Assembly (NCBI RefSeq): GCF_044748305.1
Contig: NZ_JBIVFT010000004.1
Coordinates: forward strand, 248,001 to 312,000
Source of the DNA: Arthrobacter_E sp044748305
GTDB taxonomy: Bacteria; Actinomycetota; Actinomycetes; Actinomycetales; Micrococcaceae
Direction of reading: 5' to 3'
DNA length: 64,000 nucleotides
The translations under genes and the position numbers were made by a program. The notes beneath the pieces were generated by a model. The model was not told the DNA's origin. It worked only from the letters and a program-made list of their open reading frames with translations, and made no database searches. This document shows, one piece after another, positions 58,210 to 64,000 of the stretch. Numbering within the stretch: the first letter of the stretch is position 1; every line of letters starts with the position of its first letter.

Positions 58210-58479
58210 TCAGGAATTGGCCCGAAGCACCTCGAGGCGCTGCCGGTACTCGGACTCATCAATTTCGCCCCGCGCGTACCGTTCCCGGAGAACCGATTCG
58301 GCTCCCACCCGGCCTGCCTGATGGGCCCAATGCCGACGGCGCCGGGCGAAGAAGAAGATCCCGACGAAGAGCAGGACGAACCAGAAGAACGGGAAGATGA
58401 GGAACCAGGGAAAGAACCCTCCGGCCCACATTCCGTGAGCGGCGAGCGCCGGCGCGGCAAGTGCTGCTGTGCTGAGCAT
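58210..58479 (-). CDS. small membrane protein with C-terminal SHOCT domain
   Basis: 89 residues. A signal-like or first helix (MLSTAALAAPALAAHGMWAG), a strongly hydrophobic aromatic helix (FFPWFLIFPFFWFVLLFVGI), an Arg-rich turn, and the SHOCT motif VLRERYARGEIDESEYRQRL. SHOCT domains are short oligomerisation or membrane-association modules. The ATG at 58479 has AAAGG upstream. It is divergent from nothing and follows the two-component genes on the same strand. Confidence 0.82.
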   Translation of the reverse strand: MLSTAALAAPALAAHGMWAGGFFPWFLIFPFFWFVLLFVGIFFFARRRRHWAHQAGRVGAESVLRERYARGEIDESEYRQRLEVLRANS

Positions 58480-58747
58480 GATGAAACCTTTCGTCAAGCC
58501 GTCGGAAACGGCCGCTGTGGACCGGTGCTCCGGTCTGATTCCATCCTTCGCGCTCGGCAGGGCCTGCGCGTCTGCCCCAGGGAAGCACTTTGCGACCGCC
58601 ACTACTCCATGGGGAGTAGTCGGCAGGAGTACCGCCTTCCGAAAGAGAACCACCGTCGCGGAGACGGGTTCGCAGACGCGGCCCGACTCGGCCGGACACG
58701 CCTCAGGCATGATCCGAACAGGCTCACAGGCGTAGTGGCGGAACCGT

Positions 58748-59434
58748 TCAGCCCGCCCAGCCAGGCCGGACCAGCCCGGATTCGTAGGCCGCCACGACCA
58801 ATTGCGCGCGGTCGCGGCATCCCAGCTTGCCCATGATCCGGGAGACATGGGTCTTGGCGGTCAGCGGTGTGATGTACAGCTGCTCCGCGATTCCCGCATT
58901 ATTGAGTCCCTCACCGACAAGGGCCAGCACCTCACGCTCCCGTTCGGTGAGTTCCGCCAGGCTACGGGGAGCCGCGGTGTCACCACCGCTCCGGAGGAGC
59001 TCCAGTACCTGACGGGTCACTCCCGGCGACAGCAGCGCGTCACCCTCATGTACCGCCCGGATGGCACGCAGGAGTTCTGCCGGTTCGGTGTCCTTGACCA
59101 GAAAGCCGGCGGCACCTGCCCGGATCGCCTCCACGATGTACTCGTCCAGCCCGAAGGTGGTCAGAATGATGATGCGGGGCCGGACCCCGTGGCGGGCGAT
59201 CTCCCGGGTCGCTTCCAGCCCGTCTCCATCGGGCATCCGGATGTCCATGAGCATCACATCCGGTGCTGCGCTGCGAGCCAAAGCCACGGCCTGCCTGCCG
59301 CTGCCGCATTCACCTGCGACCTCCAGCCCGTCCTCGGCCTCGATGAGCGCCCGGAATCCGGCGCGGATGAGCGCCTGGTCGTCCGCCAGCGCCACTCGTA
59401 CAGGGCGTGGCGGTACCTGCTCAGAGAAGCTCAT
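58748..59434 (-). CDS. LuxR/NarL-type response regulator
   Basis: 228 residues. A receiver domain (VRVALADDQALIRAGFRALI, phospho-acceptor Asp in VMLMDIRMPDGDG, and late Lys in FLVKDTEP) is joined to a LuxR helix-turn-helix (LTEREREVLALVGEGLNNAG, IAEQLYITPLTAKTHVSRIM). The ATG at 59434 follows AGGAGGG and overlaps the end of the kinase gene. The kinase upstream is its partner. Targets are unknown. Confidence 0.93.
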   Translation of the reverse strand: MSFSEQVPPRPVRVALADDQALIRAGFRALIEAEDGLEVAGECGSGRQAVALARSAAPDVMLMDIRMPDGDGLEATREIARHGVRPRIIILTTFGLDEYIVEAIRAGAAGFLVKDTEPAELLRAIRAVHEGDALLSPGVTRQVLELLRSGGDTAAPRSLAELTEREREVLALVGEGLNNAGIAEQLYITPLTAKTHVSRIMGKLGCRDRAQLVVAAYESGLVRPGWAG

Positions 59435-60656
59435 CATCCCTCCTACTCCAGGTCAGTCCGTCATCCGGAACAGCGCCCTGATGAGTGCCTGGTCCGATCG
59501 GAAGCAGGACCACCAGCGAGAATTCCTCATCGCGCGAGACGGCATCCACGCTCCCTCCAGCAGCCGCCACCCGCTCACGCATGCCTCTGAGCCCGTGGCC
59601 TTCCCGGGGCTCCCGGCCATCCATGGGATTGGTGCACTCCAGGCGGACCGAGTCCTCATGTTGTTCCAGCCCGAGGACCGCTTCAGGGTGGGCGGCGTGC
59701 CGCCGTACATTGCTCAGAGCCTCCTGGACGGCGCGGTAGAGAGCGTCCCGCCCGCCGTCGTCGAGCACATCACAAGGCCTCGCCCATTCCCGCGGAGAAG
59801 GGGCCGGGCCGCGCCCGTCCGGCGGCTTCAGAGTCACCCGCAGACCGCCGTCGCGCGCTTCATCGATCAGCGCAGCCAGCGAATCCGCGCTCCGCCGCAC
59901 CCGCGATGGAGAGAGCGGGGCCCCGCCCTCCTGGCCCGGGTCACGCAGCACGTCCAGAAGTTCGCGGACCTCGGCCAGGGAATCCTTGCTGGCCTGTTTG
60001 ATGTCCTCCAAAGCGGCCACGAGCCGCGCTGGGTCCTTCTCCCCGAGATGCAGAGCCACCGAGGCCTGGACATTGATCAGTGAGAGGGAGTGGCCGACGA
60101 CGTCGTGGATATCGCGCGCGAGCGTCAGACGGTATTCGTCGCGCTCGGCCTGCCTGCGGGCCATGCGCTGGTGGCGCAATTCGGAGATGCGCTGACGCCG
60201 TCTTCGGGCTGCCTCACCGAGCAGCACCCCCGCAGCCAGGAACGGCGGAGCACCGTCAGGCAACGAGACGTGTTCCCAGAAGGACCCGCGGAACCATCCC
60301 GCCGCGGAGACGACCACCACCACCGTGACCAGTCCGACGACCGTCCAGGCCTGCCACCTGCGTCCGCGGGCCCCTGCATACACCAGGGCCAGAACGAAAG
60401 CCAGGAAAGCCGGGCCCGGCGGGAACCCGGCCAGGGCGTAGGCACCGGTGAGGAGCGTCTCTCCCCCGAGGACCAGCGTGGGCCTGCGGAACATCCAGAA
60501 TAAGAGGACGGCGGAGAGGAGCAGTAGCGCGTAGCCCTGCGGGGGCAGCTGAAGTCCGCGCCAATGAGCCACGGCCGTGGCACCCAGCACCTGGATGGCC
60601 GCCACGACGCACGGCAAGGCCACCCTGGCGATCCGGAACCGGCGTGCTCTGTCCAT
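59421..60656 (-). CDS. sensor histidine kinase, HisKA_3 type
   Basis: 411 residues. About five membrane helices occupy the first 150 residues without a large outside domain, so it may sense the membrane itself. The phospho-acceptor is the His in LARDIHDVVGHSLSLI (HisKA_3), and the ATPase end has GRDALYRAVQEALSNVRRHA, the later GHGLRGMRERVAAAGG and VVLLPI. The ATG at 60656 has AGGAAC just upstream and TAGGCT seven bases before it. It overlaps the response regulator gene by 14 bases. Confidence 0.92.
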   Translation of the reverse strand: MDRARRFRIARVALPCVVAAIQVLGATAVAHWRGLQLPPQGYALLLLSAVLLFWMFRRPTLVLGGETLLTGAYALAGFPPGPAFLAFVLALVYAGARGRRWQAWTVVGLVTVVVVVSAAGWFRGSFWEHVSLPDGAPPFLAAGVLLGEAARRRRQRISELRHQRMARRQAERDEYRLTLARDIHDVVGHSLSLINVQASVALHLGEKDPARLVAALEDIKQASKDSLAEVRELLDVLRDPGQEGGAPLSPSRVRRSADSLAALIDEARDGGLRVTLKPPDGRGPAPSPREWARPCDVLDDGGRDALYRAVQEALSNVRRHAAHPEAVLGLEQHEDSVRLECTNPMDGREPREGHGLRGMRERVAAAGGSVDAVSRDEEFSLVVLLPIGPGTHQGAVPDDGLTWSRRDDELL

Positions 60657-60663
60657 GTTCCTG

Positions 60664-60669
60664 AGCCTA
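60664..60669 (-). promoter_or_regulatory. putative -10 box of the kinase-regulator operon
   Basis: TAGGCT ends seven bases before the kinase ATG. Here a short AGGA also lies in the gap, so both leaderless and short-leader starts are possible. Confidence 0.4.
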
Positions 60670-60758
60670 AACGGACCCCCGGCGTTCCGCGTCCCCCAGC
60701 TGGAGTATGTGGACAGCCACAGGACGTGGCCAGAAAGGGCGCTGTCGGAAGGCGTCGC

Positions 60759-61052
60759 TCAGCTCAGCGGCTTGCTCACTTTGCCGTCGAGCCAGAGTTC
60801 GGTGGAGGCGTCGGCATGGGCGCCACCGCTTCCCACGTGTTTGTCGCTGATGGTCGGGCCGTTCTTGAGAACGTGTACCAGAGCCATGCCGTGTCCACGG
60901 CCCAGCCCGTACTCATCCTTCAGCCACTCGAGGACCACTCCCGCCTTGGTTCCTGGTTCCGCGAACCCCTTGGCGGTGGCTTCCTCCAGCAGGACTCTGG
61001 GCGTCTTGCCGGTCTTGTCCTCGATCGCGTCAAGGTATGCCTGGAATGACAT
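60759..61052 (-). CDS. DUF4287 protein
   Basis: 97 residues. MSFQAYLDAIEDKTGKTPRV, LLEEATAKGFAEPGTKAGVV and EWLKDEYGLGRGHGMALVHV make up the DUF4287 domain, a compact helical fold widespread in soil bacteria. The C-terminal 30 residues hold a Gly/His-rich segment. Function is unknown. The ATG has AGGAGG upstream. It follows the cupin gene on the same strand by 22 bases, so the two may be one transcript. Confidence 0.85.
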   Translation of the reverse strand: MSFQAYLDAIEDKTGKTPRVLLEEATAKGFAEPGTKAGVVLEWLKDEYGLGRGHGMALVHVLKNGPTISDKHVGSGGAHADASTELWLDGKVSKPLS

Positions 61053-61074
61053 TCCGTCCTCCTGTTCCCCGGCC

Positions 61075-61428
61075 TCAGGCCGTCTCGTCCCTGAATTCCT
61101 GAATGATGCGCGGCGAATCGTGGAGACAGGCCATCACCAGCGGTTCCTGCCCATGATTGATGAAACCATGCCACGTTCCGGCCTGGACGATGACGGTGCT
61201 TCCGAGTTCCATGGCGCGTTCGCCGTCGTCGAAACGGAAGGTCGCTTCTCCCTCCAGGACAAGCCACATCTCCGTGTACGGGTGGCGATGCAGTGCCGCC
61301 CCCTTGCCGTGCGGCGTCCGCACCAGGAAATACGACAGGCCGAGGCCATGCGCTTCCCCCTCGAACCGCTCCGTTCTACTGCCCGGCAAAGCCAGGCTGC
61401 CGGGCTCAAGCACTGTCACTGCATTCAT
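61075..61428 (-). CDS. cupin-domain protein
   Basis: 117 residues forming a single cupin barrel. The metal motif 1 is ALHRHPYTEMWLVLEGEATF (His-x-His ... Glu) and motif 2 is AGTWHGFINHGQEPL. It could bind a metal or a small ligand; no enzyme can be named. The ATG at 61428 has GGAGTACGAG upstream. It is divergent from the ArsR-type gene, 71 bases away, and the operator there may control both. Confidence 0.85.
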   Translation of the reverse strand: MNAVTVLEPGSLALPGSRTERFEGEAHGLGLSYFLVRTPHGKGAALHRHPYTEMWLVLEGEATFRFDDGERAMELGSTVIVQAGTWHGFINHGQEPLVMACLHDSPRIIQEFRDETA

Positions 61429-61487
61429 CTCGTACTCCGTCTCCTCTGGTGTGAGAACCACTGTCACGGACGGGCGCACACCGCCGC

Positions 61488-61510
61488 TAACCTTTCGATA
61501 TGGATCGAAA
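61488..61510 (+). promoter_or_regulatory. promoter and start-codon operator of the ArsR-type gene
   Basis: TAACCT (61488-61493) is the -10 box, six bases before the ATG. The palindrome TTTCGAT-4-ATCGAAA (61493-61510) sits across the start codon itself. A repressor bound there would block a leaderless transcript at its first codon. Confidence 0.65.
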
Positions 61511-62501
61511 CATCGTGGCATTCCGCTTGGGCCTGGATGATGTCGCAGCCCTGAGGTTCGGCATCTCGCCCGGTCACGAGCTTGCCGCCGCCATCCGCCT
61601 ATTGCAGACGGCGCAGTCCCGTCCGCTGCATTGGGGCTGGCTGCGGAGCGCCCGGCGTGACTTGCCGGAGGAGGCATTCGCAGTCCTGGCCCTGTTGATC
61701 GCTCCTCAGGGCTACTTCCCGGACTTCCTCACCGGGCCTCCCAGCCCGGACAGGACACCGGACGATGAGCTGGAGACGCTCCGGAGCACTCCTCCGGACG
61801 TGGTCGCGCATCAGCTGCGCAAGGTGCTGCTCCTTGCAGAAGGACCGCGGTACCGGGCCGTGGAGCGGATGGCTGAGCATCCTGCCCTCGCATTGGGCAG
61901 GATCGCCGAGGCGTGGTCCGCCCTGTGGGACGCCCTCGTCGAGCCGCACTGGAAACAAGTACGCCGCCTCCTGCTGACCGACATCACCAGACGATCCGGA
62001 ACGATGGCTGAGCTCGGTGCAGGGGCGATGGTGAGAGGGCTGCATGAGCGTGTCAGCTGGCGACCCGGCACGGTGCAGGTGAGGATGAATGCCTGGCAGG
62101 AGGAGGTCGACTGCCACGGGCAGGGGTTGCTTCTGGTGCCGTCAGTGCTTTCCAGCCCATGGTGCTCCGTCCTGACCGAGGCTCCCGTGCAACCGACACT
62201 CTTCTACCCCGTGCTGGACCTCTCCCCCGAATGGCACCGCTCGGGCCTGGTCGGCGACGGCGAGGCACTTCGACGCCTCCTCGGCACCGGCCGCGCCGCA
62301 GTACTCAGCATCCTCGAAACGGCTCACAACACCACCGACGTGGCCCGGCTGTGCCACCTCGCGCCGTCGACGGCGGTGCATCACCTGACCGTGCTGCGCG
62401 ACGCCGGGCTGGTCACCAGCGCGCGCCGGGGTGCCGCCGTCGAACATCACCGGACACCGCTGGGTGACAGTCTGGTCCTGACCGCCCGCGACGGCGGCTG
62501 A
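61500..62501 (+). CDS. ArsR-type transcriptional regulator (DUF5937-like N-terminus)
   Basis: 333 residues. The long N-terminal region (MDRNIVAFRLGLDDVAALRF with GISPGHELAAAIRLLQ) is the part I associate, with moderate confidence, with DUF5937. The C-terminus holds an ArsR winged helix (TGRAAVLSILETAHNTTDVA, RLCHLAPSTAVHHLTVLRDA and a GLVTSARRGAAVEHHRT wing). It probably represses itself and the divergent cupin gene through the palindrome over its start codon. The signal sensed by the N-terminal domain is unknown. Confidence 0.82.
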   Translation: MDRNIVAFRLGLDDVAALRFGISPGHELAAAIRLLQTAQSRPLHWGWLRSARRDLPEEAFAVLALLIAPQGYFPDFLTGPPSPDRTPDDELETLRSTPPDVVAHQLRKVLLLAEGPRYRAVERMAEHPALALGRIAEAWSALWDALVEPHWKQVRRLLLTDITRRSGTMAELGAGAMVRGLHERVSWRPGTVQVRMNAWQEEVDCHGQGLLLVPSVLSSPWCSVLTEAPVQPTLFYPVLDLSPEWHRSGLVGDGEALRRLLGTGRAAVLSILETAHNTTDVARLCHLAPSTAVHHLTVLRDAGLVTSARRGAAVEHHRTPLGDSLVLTARDGG

Positions 62502-62505
62502 CAGG

Positions 62506-62550
62506 TACGGCTGAGGCGCCGGACCCACCGGGTCCGGCGCCTCAGCCGTA
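62506..62550. terminator. bidirectional terminator between the ArsR-type gene and folD
   Basis: Perfect 21-base arms (62506-62526 with 62530-62550) and a 3-base loop lie between the convergent genes. TGTCACTTTC follows on the plus strand. It can end both transcripts. Confidence 0.85.
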
Positions 62551-62577
62551 AGTGTCACTTTCAGACGGGAGAAACCG

Positions 62578-63495
62578 TCAGAGGCGAGCGGCTGCCCGCT
62601 CAGCGGCCTCGACCACATTGGTCATGAGCAGGGCCACGGTCATCGGACCCACACCGCCGGGATTCGGGGAGATCCACCCGGCGACCTCGGCCGCGGCCGG
62701 GTCGATGTCGCCGTGCACACGGCTCTTGCCGGTCTCCGGATCCGTCTCCCGTGTCACGCCGACGTCCAGCAGTGCGGCACCAGGCTTGACGTCCTCGGCC
62801 TTGACGATGTGCTTCACACCGGCGGCACCCACGATCACATCGGCCTGCTTGAGCAGCTCCGACATATTGGTGGTCCCGGTGTGCGTCAGGGTCACCGTCG
62901 CGTTGATCTCGCGCCGGGTCAACAAGAGGCCGATGGAACGGCCGATCGTGACACCACGGCCGACCACCACCACGTGCTTGCCCTTGAGGTCGTAGTCGTT
63001 GCGCAGCAGCAGCTCGATCACGCCCCGCGGGGTGCAGGGCAGCGGGGTATCGATCGGTCCGTTCACGTTCAGCACCAGGCGCCCCAGGTTGGTGGGGTGC
63101 AGGCCGTCCGCGTCCTTGGCCGGGTCGATGCGTTCCAGGATCGCATCCGTGTCCAGATGCTTCGGCAGCGGCAACTGGACGATGTAGCCGTGGCAGGAAG
63201 GATCCACATTGAGCTCGTCGATGAGGTCCTCGACCTGCGACTGGGTGGCGTCGGCCGGAAGCTCGCGCTGGATCGAGTTCATCCCGATCTCCAGCGACTG
63301 CTTGTGCTTCATGGACACGTACAGCTGCGACGCAGGGTCGGCGCCCACCAGGACAGTTGCGATGCCCGGAGTGACGCCCCGCTCCTTGAGCGCGGCGACG
63401 CGTTCGGTCAGTTCCTGCTTGATGGCGGCCGAAGCCTTCCGGCCGTCCAGGATCCGAGCCGATGCGAAGCGGCGATCCACGGACTGCTCCGTCAC
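62578..63495 (-). CDS. folD: methylenetetrahydrofolate dehydrogenase/cyclohydrolase
   Basis: 305 residues. The bifunctional FolD motifs are present: ATVLVGADPASQLYVSMKHK with the catalytic Lys and Tyr, GYIVQLPLPKHLD, CTPRGVIELL, VVVGRGVTIGRSIGLLL and the C-terminal WISPNPGGVGPMTVALLM. It interconverts one-carbon folates and regenerates NADPH. The GTG start overlaps the glyA stop by four bases, linking the two one-carbon genes. Confidence 0.96.
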   Translation of the reverse strand: MTEQSVDRRFASARILDGRKASAAIKQELTERVAALKERGVTPGIATVLVGADPASQLYVSMKHKQSLEIGMNSIQRELPADATQSQVEDLIDELNVDPSCHGYIVQLPLPKHLDTDAILERIDPAKDADGLHPTNLGRLVLNVNGPIDTPLPCTPRGVIELLLRNDYDLKGKHVVVVGRGVTIGRSIGLLLTRREINATVTLTHTGTTNMSELLKQADVIVGAAGVKHIVKAEDVKPGAALLDVGVTRETDPETGKSRVHGDIDPAAAEVAGWISPNPGGVGPMTVALLMTNVVEAAERAAARL

Positions 63496-64000
63496 TGAGC
63501 CAGACCCGGGTACAGCGGGAAGCCGGAGGCCAGGACGTCCACGCGGGCGCGCAGAGCGTCGATGTCCGCACCCGGCAGGAGCGCCAGGGCGATCACGTCG
63601 GCCACTTCGGTGAACTCGGCATCGCCGAATCCACGGGTGGCCAGGGCGGAGGTGCCGATGCGCAGTCCGGACGTGACCATCGGCGGGCGCGGGTCGTTCG
63701 GGACGGCGTTGCGGTTCACGGTGATGTGAGCCTCGTGGAGGAGGTCCTCGGCCTGCTTGCCGTCGATGGCGGCGTCACGCAGATCCACCAGCACCAGGTG
63801 CACATCGGTGCCGCCGGAACGAACGGCGATGCCGGCGTCCTTGACGTCTTGCTGGGTGAGGCGCTCGGCGAGAATCGCGGCGCCGCGCAAGGTGCGTTCC
63901 TGGCGATCCTTGAACTCTGCGGTGCCGGCGATCTTGAAGGCGGTGGCCTTGGCGGCGATCACGTGCATGAGCGGACCGCCCTGCTGGCCCGGGAACACGG
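63492..64000 (-). CDS. glyA: serine hydroxymethyltransferase (N-terminal part cut by window edge)
   Basis: The last 169 residues of GlyA are visible, starting inside the segment VFPGQQGGPLMHVIAAKATA that follows the PLP lysine. NRNAVPNDPRPPMVTSGLRI, GTSALATRGFGDAEFTEVAD and the final helices are typical. It makes glycine and methylene-tetrahydrofolate from serine. The rest, including the PLP site, lies beyond position 64000. It is coupled to folD. Confidence 0.96.
   Translation of the reverse strand, partial: VFPGQQGGPLMHVIAAKATAFKIAGTAEFKDRQERTLRGAAILAERLTQQDVKDAGIAVRSGGTDVHLVLVDLRDAAIDGKQAEDLLHEAHITVNRNAVPNDPRPPMVTSGLRIGTSALATRGFGDAEFTEVADVIALALLPGADIDALRARVDVLASGFPLYPGLAQ

Noticed and set aside
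57809..58400. Frames of long Pro or Gly runs around the N gap
   Set aside because: They are translations of homopolymer artefact at an assembly gap.

Overview
The window is high-G+C actinobacterial chromosome, most likely from the Micrococcaceae (Arthrobacter and relatives). This is judged from codon choice, a typical sdhCDAB operon, the eno-ftsB-DUF501-ppx gene order, a mycosin-like S8 protease, and many SD-less starts placed 6-7 bases after a TANNNT box. The genus is inference.

Positions 1 to about 25,200 hold most of a siphovirus-type prophage whose left end lies outside the window. Almost all of its genes are on the minus strand and are read right to left. The immunity region is at 21,345-22,453: a Cro-like protein and a CI-like repressor face each other across an array of CTAACC/GGTTAG operators, followed by an ImmA-type peptidase. 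A tyrosine integrase (22,465-23,799) and a Fic protein (23,898-25,067) come next. The prophage abuts the 3' end of a minus-strand tRNA (25,199-25,272), the probable attachment site. Leftward from the immunity region runs a tightly coupled early operon with many ATGA/GTGA overlaps. It carries small unknown genes, a DUF4326-D12 DNA methyltransferase fusion, a second amino methyltransferase, a large cytosine-C5 methyltransferase, a sliding-clamp-like protein with an FtsK-gamma C-terminus, an ASCH protein and an HNH-containing protein. A strong hairpin at 7,503-7,531 separates it from the head module: HNH endonuclease, small and large terminase, portal, prohead protease with a nested scaffold start, decoration protein and major capsid protein (cut by the window edge). 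Two plus-strand genes stand against this flow (9,997-10,797 and 20,338-21,054) and look like lysogen-expressed accessory genes.

From 25,400 to the end is ordinary host chromosome. First come ndh (type II NADH dehydrogenase, with a perfect CRP/GlxR-type site), a subtilase, a DUF501-Ppx fusion, an FtsB/DivIC protein and enolase. A MerR regulator diverges from a metallo-beta-lactamase-fold hydrolase, followed by MazG, adenosine deaminase, a SAM methyltransferase, an unknown protein and a DedA protein. A nucleoside uptake and salvage operon follows (BMP lipoprotein, ABC ATPase, two permeases, cytidine deaminase, thymidine phosphorylase). Then come an M20 amidohydrolase, mannose-1-phosphate guanylyltransferase, sdhCDAB, an alpha/beta hydrolase, a YihY protein, a 2'-5' RNA ligase-like protein, trpS, an exonuclease III and a membrane protein. 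After an assembly gap (10 N plus homopolymer debris, 57,906-58,052) there is a SHOCT protein, a two-component system, a DUF4287 protein, a cupin divergent from an ArsR-type regulator, folD and the C-terminal part of glyA.

The most unusual material is in three places: the fused or composite prophage proteins; three long near-perfect palindromes in host intergenic DNA (38,946-39,014; 52,662-52,726; 57,849-57,905), the last at the assembly gap; and the compact regulatory sites (operators, iterons, leaderless promoters). No CRISPR array, rRNA gene or insertion sequence was seen.
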